Shown piece after piece: positions 17,109-24,028 of a stretch of 49,865 nt of DNA. The stretch lies in contig PULR01000049.1 in NCBI GenBank assembly GCA_003551005.1, positions 1 to 49,865 of the forward strand, read 5' to 3'. The DNA comes from Mollicutes bacterium. GTDB lineage: Bacteria; Bacillota_I; Bacilli_A; Izemoplasmatales; Izemoplasmataceae. Position 1 is the first letter of the stretch. Every line of letters starts with the position of its first letter. The notes under the pieces were generated by a model, which searched no databases, had not been told where the DNA came from, and was given only the letters and a program-made list of their open reading frames with translations. The translations under genes were made by a program, and so were the position numbers.

Positions 17109-18029
17109 TCAGCTGATTTCTTTTTTTAGATACTGAATCGCGAAATTGCTGAGGCTGACGCCGAAATCTTTCTCAATCCATGCCGTGAACATGTCGAGCT
17201 TATGCTGATTCGCCTCCATGCGCAGGACGCTAAAGCATCGGAACAGGTTGTGCTCGAATTGCTCATAGTCCTCGAGGGCATGATAGGCAAGCGCCTTATA
17301 ATAGAAAAAATAATCCCAGAGATAATAGTTTTTCGTCTTCATCCCGCGGTTGATCCCCATGTCGCAAAACGAGATGACCTTGTCGTAGTTACGCTGTTTG
17401 CCGTGGCTTTTGCTCAGCCGCATGAGAATCAGGTAATAGATCAGATCCGTACCCCCGCTCATGATCCCTTCCCCGGCCTCGAACAAATCGGAGAGGCGGT
17501 TGAGGAGGGTCTGCCTTTTCGGTGTCTGCTCGAATTCGAGCAGCGAGCTCATGACCAGGACCTCGACATCCGTAAAGTATTGTTGCTTGAGGATGGCTGG
17601 ATAGTTGATTAAATCAGCGGTCTGCCTTGCAGTCGATTCACGCGACAGCCGACCTTCAAAAAAGTTGTTAAGTATGATGGAGTGTTTATAGAAGACCTTC
17701 TTCTCTTCGTCGATAATGAAATCATGACGGAATTCTTTTATCATCCGTTCAACGGTTGGTCGATCACGGGTCACGACCGCACTATAGAAACGATTCAGCC
17801 TGGATGCTTGTTCATTCTTCTCTTTTTCGAATTCGTTCAATAATTTTCTGCTCGGAATACCGAGTTTTTCAGCGAATTTCTCGAGTTTTTCATAGGGAAT
17901 CTCGCTTTCACCACTGCGATAGCGCTGATACTGCCGTAGCGAGACGATTCCGAATACAAACTCTTCCTGCGTGACCTTTCGCCCGAGGCGGACTTTCTCC
18001 AGATAGTTGCTGAGTTCCATGGAATTCAT
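17109..18029 (-). CDS. RRNPP-like peptide-responsive transcription regulator (HTH + TPR-type repeats)
   Basis: About 306 residues. An N-terminal XRE-type helix-turn-helix (about 4-60) shows VTQEEFVFGIVSLRQYQRY and EIPYEKLEKFAEKLGI. The rest is all-helical with TPR-like pairs, for example LIYYLILMRLSKSHGK and YYLWDYFFYYKALAYHAL. Size and architecture match the PlcR/Rgg group of cytosolic receptors for imported peptide pheromones. The start at 18029 is chosen because AGGGGTG lies 7 bases upstream; a GTG at 18038 is also in frame. The divergent gene encodes a secreted repeat peptide, the expected partner. A 27-bp element abuts the start region and recurs upstream of the EAL gene. Family membership is by architecture; no homology search was possible. 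Confidence 0.82.
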   Translation of the reverse strand: MNSMELSNYLEKVRLGRKVTQEEFVFGIVSLRQYQRYRSGESEIPYEKLEKFAEKLGIPSRKLLNEFEKEKNEQASRLNRFYSAVVTRDRPTVERMIKEFRHDFIIDEEKKVFYKHSIILNNFFEGRLSRESTARQTADLINYPAILKQQYFTDVEVLVMSSLLEFEQTPKRQTLLNRLSDLFEAGEGIMSGGTDLIYYLILMRLSKSHGKQRNYDKVISFCDMGINRGMKTKNYYLWDYFFYYKALAYHALEDYEQFEHNLFRCFSVLRMEANQHKLDMFTAWIEKDFGVSLSNFAIQYLKKEIS

Positions 18030-18040
18030 GTGCGTCACCC

Positions 18041-18076
18041 CTAAAACTACGACATATCCGCGCTGTTCAATATAGG
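18041..18076. promoter_or_regulatory. Intergenic 27-bp operator, copy 2, with pheromone promoter
   Basis: 18041-18067 is a perfect 27-base match, in inverted orientation, to 16989-17015. It starts 3 bases from the SD of the receptor and ends just before TATAGG (18071-18076), a possible -10 of the pheromone gene, with ACGACA inside the element as a weak -35. AGGATG follows both copies. It contains only a weak dyad (ACA-N9-TGT), so the binding unit may be asymmetric or longer. Confidence 0.7.
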
Positions 18077-18122
18077 ATGGCGGCGTTACCCTTTAGGTAG
18101 AATCAACCAAGGAGGAGATTTT

Positions 18123-18404
18123 ATGAAAAAACTATTCATCATTGCTATTTTCATGCTCGCTTTAGGAACCATCGGAATGAATGACGGCATCACCCCGGAC
18201 GGCTTCGACGACGACCACTTCCCCGAGTACGTCACCGTCGGCATCACCCCGGACGGCTTCGACGACGATCATTTCCCCGAGTACGTCACCGTCGGCATCA
18301 CCCCGGACGGCTTCGACGACGACCACTTCCCCGAGTACGTCACCGTCGGCATCACCCCGGACGGCTTCGACGACGATCATTTCCCCGAGTACGTCACCGT
18401 CTAA
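18123..18404 (+). CDS. Secreted tandem-repeat peptide precursor (candidate pheromone)
   Basis: A 93-residue protein made of a Sec-type signal peptide (MKKLFIIAIFMLALGTIG, residues 1-18), three linker residues (Met-Asn-Asp), and four identical 18-residue units GITPDGFDDDHFPEYVTV (residues 22-93) that run to the last codon. The units are acidic and have no Lys or Arg, so dibasic processing is impossible. A repeat-only mature part is the design of multi-copy peptide hormones. Divergent orientation to a TPR-type receptor and a shared 27-bp element support a pheromone role. AAGGAGGAG precedes the ATG. A secreted acidic structural or metal-binding peptide is the main alternative. Confidence 0.8.
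   Translation: MKKLFIIAIFMLALGTIGMNDGITPDGFDDDHFPEYVTVGITPDGFDDDHFPEYVTVGITPDGFDDDHFPEYVTVGITPDGFDDDHFPEYVTV
18186..18401 (+). repeat. Four 54-bp in-frame tandem repeats, arranged AB-AB
   Basis: Units at 18186-18239, 18240-18293, 18294-18347 and 18348-18401. Units 1 and 3 are identical, as are 2 and 4; the two types differ at two synonymous positions (gaccac versus gatcat). This indicates a recent duplication of a 108-bp dimer. Confidence 0.97.
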
Positions 18405-18484
18405 AGGGACACAACACTCTTTACTGTAACGATCTTAGATCCCATTTCAACCAAAGATACCCATCGATAAAGGACTGAGTATTT

Positions 18485-18757
18485 ATGGACAAACAGGAAT
18501 TTAAAGTCGAACTCGAAGGTGTCATCGGAACGATTCGCACCTATACGCGGAATCCATTCATGATGGGGTACACCAAAGAGCTCAAGCAGGCGGTCGAAAC
18601 GGACGACTATCAAACCATGCGCCTAGTGCTCGATAAAGTCATTGATTGGTACAGCGAAGAACTAAACAACATCAAGAATGATGAGTTTGTCTTTAACAAG
18701 CACATGCACGAAAAAGCGTTCATCATTCTCAAGCAGTACCGCCAGGCGATTCAATGA
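18485..18757 (+). CDS. Small helical cytosolic protein downstream of the pheromone gene
   Basis: A 90-residue protein of no family I recognise. It has no signal peptide or membrane segment and is predicted to be helical (KELKQAVETDDYQTMRLVL and KVIDWYSEELNNIKNDEF are amphipathic). AAAGGA lies upstream of the ATG. It begins 80 bases after the pheromone precursor, with no obvious terminator between, so it is probably on the same transcript. It could be a modulator of the receptor or of peptide processing; that is speculation from position only. Confidence 0.7.
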   Translation: MDKQEFKVELEGVIGTIRTYTRNPFMMGYTKELKQAVETDDYQTMRLVLDKVIDWYSEELNNIKNDEFVFNKHMHEKAFIILKQYRQAIQ

Positions 18758-18821
18758 AAACGGTGGAAACCATTTTCACTGATAAGCATATCACAAAACC
18801 CCAAAAATGTCATTGAAACTG

Positions 18822-18879
18822 TCGGGCCCTCAATTCTTCACTATGGAGAATTGAGTCTCCATACCGTCCCCTAGCCCGA
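18822..18879 (+). ncRNA. Structured RNA segment in the 3' region of the pheromone operon (candidate)
   Basis: TCGGGC (18822-18827) and GCCCGA (18874-18879) can close a stem. Inside are two mutually exclusive hairpins: CAATTCT/AGAATTG (18831-18837 with 18847-18853) and TATGGAG/CTCCATA (18842-18848 with 18857-18863). A terminator follows at 18899. It may be an sRNA or a folded 3' UTR; no family is recognised. Confidence 0.35.
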
Positions 18880-18898
18880 ACTGGCACCTCTCCCCTGC

Positions 18899-18929
18899 AA
18901 AAAGCCAAGGTCTCCCACCTTGGCTTTTT
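18899..18929. terminator. Strong bidirectional terminator
   Basis: A perfect 13-bp stem (18899-18911 with 18917-18929) with 5-base loop, A-rich on one side and T-rich on the other. It separates the pheromone operon from the convergent MMPL gene. Confidence 0.88.
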
Positions 18930-18950
18930 GTTCGGTTTTGAGCTGCTGGG

Positions 18951-21728
18951 TTAATCCTTGAAGGAAGCTCCAATCGTGGTTTTCTCCAGCAGGCGGTCAA
19001 GTGTATAGAGGATAGACGGCAGCAACAGCAACACAAACAGCACCGAGACGCTCGCACCGCGGGCGAGCAAATAGCCCACAGAATAGATGGCCATCTGACT
19101 GGAGACGATGCCCACGGCGAGGCCTGCCGTAATGAGAATCAATCCGGAAGTGAACACCGTGGGCAGGGAGTTGTTCACGGCTTTTCTCAAAGCTTCGCGT
19201 TTGGAGTGATAATGACGCTGTTCGAGGTAGTTCGAGGAAATCAGGATGCCGTAGTCGACCGTCGCCCCCATCTGGATCGCCGTGACGACAATGTAGGTCA
19301 TGAAGAAGATCGGCTGGTCAAGCACTGCCGAGACGCTCATCGACATCCAGATCGCCCCTTGAATGACCATGACAAGCACAAACGGCAGCAGATAAGCCCG
19401 GAAAGCAAGCGTAACCAGCAAGATGATGGCACCGACGGTAATCAAGCTGATGCGCAGCAGATCCTCATCAAACGCATCCGCCATGTCGTAGTTCGAGATG
19501 ATCTCGCCGGCGAAGAAGGCTTCCCCAGTGAACGTCTCATCCGCCTCGTCCCGGAGGAAGTCCACGAAGTCGAAGGTATCGCTTCCTTCCTTGGGGATAT
19601 CGAGCGTGAGAATCATACGCGAGTATTCCTCGCCGTTAAACATCTCATCGGCGAATTCGAGTTCGCCGATGGCGTAGTCGATCATTTCCTGTTCTTCCTC
19701 ACCGATCTCTTCCGCTAGCAGCTCGTTCTCTTCAATTTCGATTTCGATGAACTCAATCAAGTCTCTCGCGCGAATCGGCAGGTCAGGCGTTTCGTCCGTA
19801 TATTGAAAATAGAAAGCGTAGATGAGACGGGTTGCATCGGCGGGCAGGACGTCGAACCGTTCGGCGAGGTCCTCATATGACATTTCCTCTTCAATGTTTT
19901 CAACGAACGCGACTTGTTCATCGAGCTCCTCGCGTTCTTCCTCCGACAAGGTGATGGCTCCTTCGCGTTCGAGCTCGTCAATAAACAGAATCAGCTCTCC
20001 GAGCGGAATGGTCTCCGAGCCGTCGAACTCGCCGGTGATAATCGCGGTGGCAAGAGCGAGCGCCTGCTGGAGCAACGGCTCCTCGGGGTCATAATCTTCC
20101 GAATGATAGGCAAAGTAGATGAACAGCATCTCGAATTCACTGCTGTCCATGGCCGCTGCCGCTTCGTCGAAGGTCATCTCTTCATCGAGGCTCTCCATGA
20201 ATTCGTGGTATACTTCAATCTCTTCAATGACTTCTTCACCAAGAACCTCTGCGATCTGATCCTCATCCGTCGCCTCGTAAAGCGCCGAAAGTAAGTCCTC
20301 GCCCACAATGGTGTCCGAATCCATGTTCGAATTTTCCAGATGATACAGACTAAACAGCACGCCCGCCGATTCTTCATCAAGCGCGGTCAACAGGGCCACA
20401 TCCTCGGGGTCAAGCGGCGCCAGCGCGGTCGAGACGTAGCCGGTATCGCTGAGCAGCACCGGTTCCCCGTCTATTTCATAGTCTTCCAGGGAATCCAGCA
20501 GCGCTTCCTGTTCATCGAAGACGTCGTCGGTGGCCTCGGTGATCGCCGTGAGCGGTACGCTCTTGCCGAAGACTTCCTCGATGCGTTCCGCCCCTTCAAG
20601 GTCGGGGTCGTCCGCGAAGAAGTAGTCATTGGTGCTCTGAACGGCAAAGGCAAGAAAGAACAGGACGAGCGTCAGGGCGGGGAGTACACGACTGCCCTGG
20701 ATGGAGAGTTTCGCGAAGGGTTCTCCTTTTAAGTTGATCGGTTTCTTGCGGGTCCTCTCGAACCATTTGGCGAAAATGACCAGCAGCCCCGGGAGCACGA
20801 GGAACACCGTGATCAGTGAGCTGAGGATGCCTTTTGCGAGCACAAGGCCCAGATCCATGCCGATCTCGAAGGTCATGAACGTCAACGCGACCATCCCTGC
20901 GACGGTGGTCAGCGAACTCGAGGAGATGGGGGCGATTGAACGGGCGAGGGCCCGCTGCATCGCCGGTTTTTCATCGGACATTTCCTCGCGTTCCTGATGG
21001 AACCGGTTCAGCAGCATGATCGAATAGTTCATCGACAACCCGAGCTGCAGCACGGCGGCGACGGACTGCGTGATATAGGAAATCTCGCCGTAGAGGAAGT
21101 TGGTCCCCATGTTGATCAGGATGGCGATGATGACAACCACAATAAAGGCGACCGGCTCTAACCAGGAACGGGCGTTCAGCCAGAGGATGGCCAGCACGAT
21201 GGTAATGGCCATGATCATGATGAGCGGAAGCTCTGAAAGCACGGCCTCCTGCAGTTCATAGTTCGAAACCGCCGGGCCGCCGAGATGGTAGTCATGCCCA
21301 TGGAAATCGAGGTATTCGTCGATGTCGACGACGACTTCCTCGGCGACCTGGGAGAAATCGTCCCCGTCGATTGTCACTTGCAGCAACGCGGCGCCATCCT
21401 GTTCGTCGGGCAGATAATGCTCTTCAGAATGTTCATCGAAGGTCACGAACTGCACATCTGCGAAATCGTCGATATCCGACGCCACTTCCGACGCCGTCGA
21501 AGCGTCCACGCCAAGCAGCATCACCTGCGCGGTGCCGGTGCGGCCGAACTCATCCTCCATGCGCTCAAGCCCGATGGTCGTCTCCGAATCATCGGGCAGG
21601 TAGTCCGCCATGTCGTAGTTGATCTCCACACGGGGAATCAGCAATGCGCTGATGACTGCCAGGACACCCATCGCGATCAGGATGTAGAGACGTTTGTCGA
21701 CGATGAAGGATGCGATGCGTTCGAGCAT
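18951..21728 (-). CDS. MMPL/RND-family exporter
   Basis: About 925 residues, with two repeats of six transmembrane helices. The N-terminal signature DYLPDDSETTIGLERMEDEF and the ETD-like extracytoplasmic loops are typical of MMPL proteins, which export lipids, antibiotics or peptides using the proton gradient. Between the two membrane halves (about residues 380-700) lies an unusually long, very acidic helical region (EEVIEEIEVYHEFMESLDEE, EEEREELDEQVAFVENIEEE). The ATG at 21728 (MLERI) has AAAGGGGGG upstream; an in-frame ATG at 21746 lacks this. A divergent TetR gene and several palindromes between them suggest local repression. Confidence 0.9.
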   Translation of the reverse strand: MLERIASFIVDKRLYILIAMGVLAVISALLIPRVEINYDMADYLPDDSETTIGLERMEDEFGRTGTAQVMLLGVDASTASEVASDIDDFADVQFVTFDEHSEEHYLPDEQDGAALLQVTIDGDDFSQVAEEVVVDIDEYLDFHGHDYHLGGPAVSNYELQEAVLSELPLIMIMAITIVLAILWLNARSWLEPVAFIVVVIIAILINMGTNFLYGEISYITQSVAAVLQLGLSMNYSIMLLNRFHQEREEMSDEKPAMQRALARSIAPISSSSLTTVAGMVALTFMTFEIGMDLGLVLAKGILSSLITVFLVLPGLLVIFAKWFERTRKKPINLKGEPFAKLSIQGSRVLPALTLVLFFLAFAVQSTNDYFFADDPDLEGAERIEEVFGKSVPLTAITEATDDVFDEQEALLDSLEDYEIDGEPVLLSDTGYVSTALAPLDPEDVALLTALDEESAGVLFSLYHLENSNMDSDTIVGEDLLSALYEATDEDQIAEVLGEEVIEEIEVYHEFMESLDEEMTFDEAAAAMDSSEFEMLFIYFAYHSEDYDPEEPLLQQALALATAIITGEFDGSETIPLGELILFIDELEREGAITLSEEEREELDEQVAFVENIEEEMSYEDLAERFDVLPADATRLIYAFYFQYTDETPDLPIRARDLIEFIEIEIEENELLAEEIGEEEQEMIDYAIGELEFADEMFNGEEYSRMILTLDIPKEGSDTFDFVDFLRDEADETFTGEAFFAGEIISNYDMADAFDEDLLRISLITVGAIILLVTLAFRAYLLPFVLVMVIQGAIWMSMSVSAVLDQPIFFMTYIVVTAIQMGATVDYGILISSNYLEQRHYHSKREALRKAVNNSLPTVFTSGLILITAGLAVGIVSSQMAIYSVGYLLARGASVSVLFVLLLLPSILYTLDRLLEKTTIGASFKD

Positions 21729-21757
21729 TGCGATCCCCCCTTTCATTTGATAATTCT

Positions 21758-21847
21758 ACATATGTGTAATATAATACATATGTTGATTACAATCAACACC
21801 AATGCTTGAACCGGTGTCCGATATTCCCCACAATGTTCCAAATTGTG
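21758..21847. promoter_or_regulatory. Palindrome cluster between the MMPL exporter and its TetR regulator
   Basis: Three kinds of perfect dyad lie between the divergent genes: ACATATGT twice (21758-21765 and 21776-21783, 18 bp apart), TGTTGATT-ac-AATCAACA (21781-21798) and CACAAT-N7-ATTGTG (21829-21847). The first two overlap the likely MMPL promoter and the last lies near the TetR start. They are candidate operators. Confidence 0.65.
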
Positions 21848-21866
21848 TAGCGAAGGAGTGCAAACG

Positions 21867-22439
21867 ATGGACAGACGCATCCGAAAAAGCCGCGAGGCCA
21901 TCAAGCAGGCTGTCGTCGATTTGCTCGACGACAACACCATCGAGCAGTTGTCGGTCACCCGCATCGCCAAAGAGGCGGACGTCAACCGCAAGACGTTCTA
22001 CAATCACTTCTTCAGTCCGCAGGATGTGCTCTCGACGCTCGAAGATGATCTGACCGAACGGACGCTCACAGTCATGCGGCGCTTTGACTACCACTCGCTC
22101 TCTACGAACCCCCAGCCTCTTATCAAGACGCTGAGCCGGGAATTCGACGAAAGCCTTCTCTTCCGCCGTCTGCTTTTCGAACAGGACACCTCTTCAAGAT
22201 TGATTCAAAAGCTCAAGCGCACGCTCAAAGAGGAGCTGACCGAAGTCTACCGCGCACGCTACAGCGGAGACGAAGCCGCTTTCTCCTACGCTCTTTCGTT
22301 CATTATCAGCGGGGCGCTGGACTGCTATCAGGAGTGGTACCGTTCGGGGAGGAACATGCCGCTTGAGAGACTGAGCCGCTATATCGGGGCGCTGATCGCC
22401 GAAGGCATCCAATCCGTGCTCGAAAACGGCGAAACATGA
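21867..22439 (+). CDS. TetR/AcrR family transcriptional regulator
   Basis: A 190-residue repressor-type protein. The N-terminal HTH reads EQLSVTRIAKEADVNRKTFY followed by NHFFSPQDVL, a classic TetR motif. The C-terminal helical part would bind a ligand. It is divergent from the MMPL exporter, the standard arrangement for a TetR protein that represses an efflux gene and itself. The frame is open upstream, but the ATG at 21867 has AAGGAGTG before it. Confidence 0.92.
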   Translation: MDRRIRKSREAIKQAVVDLLDDNTIEQLSVTRIAKEADVNRKTFYNHFFSPQDVLSTLEDDLTERTLTVMRRFDYHSLSTNPQPLIKTLSREFDESLLFRRLLFEQDTSSRLIQKLKRTLKEELTEVYRARYSGDEAAFSYALSFIISGALDCYQEWYRSGRNMPLERLSRYIGALIAEGIQSVLENGET

Positions 22440-22505
22440 GTCCGGCAACCGCTGTCGATCTTTAGAGGCTATGTAGCTACTAATAGGTTGCTTCAGTCCG
22501 TAAAC

Positions 22506-22530
22506 AAAACACCTCTTTCGAGGTGTTTTT
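22506..22530. terminator. Terminator between tetR and the M20 gene
   Basis: AAAACACCTC (22506-22515) pairs with GAGGTGTTTT (22520-22529) around a TTTC loop, followed by T. Confidence 0.85.
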
Positions 22531-22567
22531 CATAAGTTATCGCGTTGCGTGATTTATTCCCGTAATC

Positions 22568-23737
22568 TTAAACACCGTGGGCCCTAGCTAAGCGGAGAAA
22601 AACCTCGACGGCGCGGAGAAGCACCCGTTCGTTGAAGTCGAAGGCGGGACTGTGAAGCGGGGCATGCAGCCCCTCCTCGTCGTTTTTCGTACCTAAAAGA
22701 AAGAACAGTCCCGGAATACGCTGCTGATAATAGGCGAAATCCTCCGCAAGGAGGAGCGGTTCGGGATGGACGATAGCGGACATATCCACAGTGTCGATCA
22801 GGGTCCGGTACAGCTCGCTGTCATTGACGACGGGCGGGAAGAGCCGGCGGATGGTGCTGTCGATGTGCACGCCATGGCGTGCCTCCACGTCGCGGTCGAT
22901 GGCGTGCATGCCCTCGACGAGCGCGTCGAAGTTTTCCTCATCGAAGCTTCTGAGCATTCCCGACAACCGTGCGGAGCCGCCCACGACGTTGCGGGCCTCT
23001 CCGCCGTGGATGGTACCGACGTTGAGCACGCCCTCGCGGGCATGGGGGAGGATTGTTTCGGGAAGCGTCCGATAACGGGTCAGCAGTTCGGCGCCCGCAG
23101 CCAATGCGTCCACGCCGAGATGCGGCTGGGCGCCGTGGCTGCTTCTCCCCGTGAGCTGGACGTCGAACTCGCCGTCCTGTCCCATGAGGATGCCTTCGCG
23201 GACACCGATGGTCTCTTCGGCGAGGCCGGGGTAGAGATGCATCCCGTAGATGGCCTCGATGTGGTAGCGTTTGAGCACCCCGGCGTGGATGATCGCCTCT
23301 GCGCCGCCGGCGGTCTCCTCCGCCGGCTGGAAGATGAAGACGACACTTTTCTGCGGGCGTTCACGGGAAGCCATGACACGGGCCAGCCCCAGCAAGGCCG
23401 CCATGTGGCCATCGTGCCCACAGGCGTGCATCGCGCCGTTATGCCTTGACATGCCGACGCGGGCGGATTCCTGGATGCTGAGTGCGTCCATATCCGCACG
23501 GAAGGCGACGGCTCCGGCTTGAATGCCTTGCCGTACGGCCACGATGCCACTTCGGGCCACGACCTCCACTGTGTAGCCCAGCGACTCGAGCGTGCTCCGC
23601 ACATAGGCGTGCGTGCGGGGGAGGTCGAAACCGAGCTCGGGGATGCGGTGCAAGTTCCGGCGGTAACGCTGCATCCATGAGAGCAGCGGGTCTTCAATGG
23701 TGCGGCTGATTGGTTCGTTGCGCGGAGTTATCTGCAT
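22568..23737 (-). CDS. M20 family amidohydrolase, probably N-acetyl-diaminopimelate deacetylase or related
   Basis: A metal-dependent amidohydrolase of about 389 residues, of the M20D group (hippurate hydrolase, N-acyl amino acid amidohydrolase, N-acetyl-LL-diaminopimelate deacetylase). Ligand motifs are HACGHDGHMAALLG near residue 95, PAEETAGGAEAI near 130 and GMHLYPGLAEETIG near 160; the dimerisation domain begins at GRSSHGAQPHLGVDAL. The ATG at 23737 follows AACAGGTG. The gene is preceded by a lysine riboswitch with its own terminator, so its product should act in lysine or diaminopimelate synthesis, or in releasing lysine from N-acyl forms. YkuR-type deacetylase of the acetyl-DAP pathway is the best guess; no other dap gene is in view. 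Confidence 0.85.
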   Translation of the reverse strand: MQITPRNEPISRTIEDPLLSWMQRYRRNLHRIPELGFDLPRTHAYVRSTLESLGYTVEVVARSGIVAVRQGIQAGAVAFRADMDALSIQESARVGMSRHNGAMHACGHDGHMAALLGLARVMASRERPQKSVVFIFQPAEETAGGAEAIIHAGVLKRYHIEAIYGMHLYPGLAEETIGVREGILMGQDGEFDVQLTGRSSHGAQPHLGVDALAAGAELLTRYRTLPETILPHAREGVLNVGTIHGGEARNVVGGSARLSGMLRSFDEENFDALVEGMHAIDRDVEARHGVHIDSTIRRLFPPVVNDSELYRTLIDTVDMSAIVHPEPLLLAEDFAYYQQRIPGLFFLLGTKNDEEGLHAPLHSPAFDFNERVLLRAVEVFLRLARAHGV

Positions 23738-23761
23738 GTCGATCACCTGTTATAAAAGAAA

Positions 23762-23953
23762 ATCCACGAACCTTCCAAGGCTCGTGGATGCATACGTCAA
23801 ACTCGCCATATGCCCCACTTCACGGAAGCACATTCCCCTTCCCTCGGGCAAGGGAGGGGAACAGTCCAGCGTCTTTTCGACGAAGGACCAGCATGCGCTT
23901 CGGCGTGCGCCCCTTTCCCGTGAGGTACTCTTGGCGCACGCAGCCTCTTCCAT
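23762..23953 (-). promoter_or_regulatory. Lysine riboswitch (L-box) with terminator
   Basis: On the minus strand the conserved core occurs in order: GAGGCTGCG, then CCAAGAGTA, GGGAAAGGGGCG, CGCCGAAGCGCATGC, GCTGG, and GTGAAGTGGGGC at the 3' end of the aptamer (about 23815-23953). A hairpin with arms ATCCACGA/TCGTGGAT (23762-23789) followed by a T-rich run is the terminator. The 5' segment CACGAAC can pair with its 3' arm. Lysine binding should terminate transcription before the M20 gene. Confidence 0.88.
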
Positions 23954-23968
23954 AAAGTTCGTGAGGCC

Positions 23969-23997
23969 ATCGTAGCACGGGGGTCGGGGCTTGTCAA
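23969..23997 (-). promoter_or_regulatory. Promoter of the lysine riboswitch
   Basis: Minus strand TTGACA (23992-23997), a 17-base spacer and TACGAT (23969-23974), placing the transcript start just ahead of the aptamer. Confidence 0.75.
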
Positions 23998-24028
23998 GGC
24001 GAATGGCGCGATGTATGGAGGTAAACGT

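Noticed and set aside
16989-18067. IS-like or MITE element with 27-bp terminal inverted repeats
   Set aside because: The enclosed gene is a regulator, not a transposase. No flanking target duplication is seen, and both repeats sit at promoters with consistent orientation to the genes.
18186-18401. CRISPR-like array
   Set aside because: The repeats are contiguous with no unique spacers, and they are coding.
18162-18429. Open frames on both strands across the 54-bp repeats other than the precursor frame
   Set aside because: A repeat length divisible by three keeps all frames open together. Only the 18123 frame has an SD, a signal peptide and a stop at the repeat boundary.
23762-23953. T-box leader before the M20 gene
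   Set aside because: No T-box consensus (GGTGGNACCGCG) or specifier is visible, while the lysine riboswitch core is present in order.
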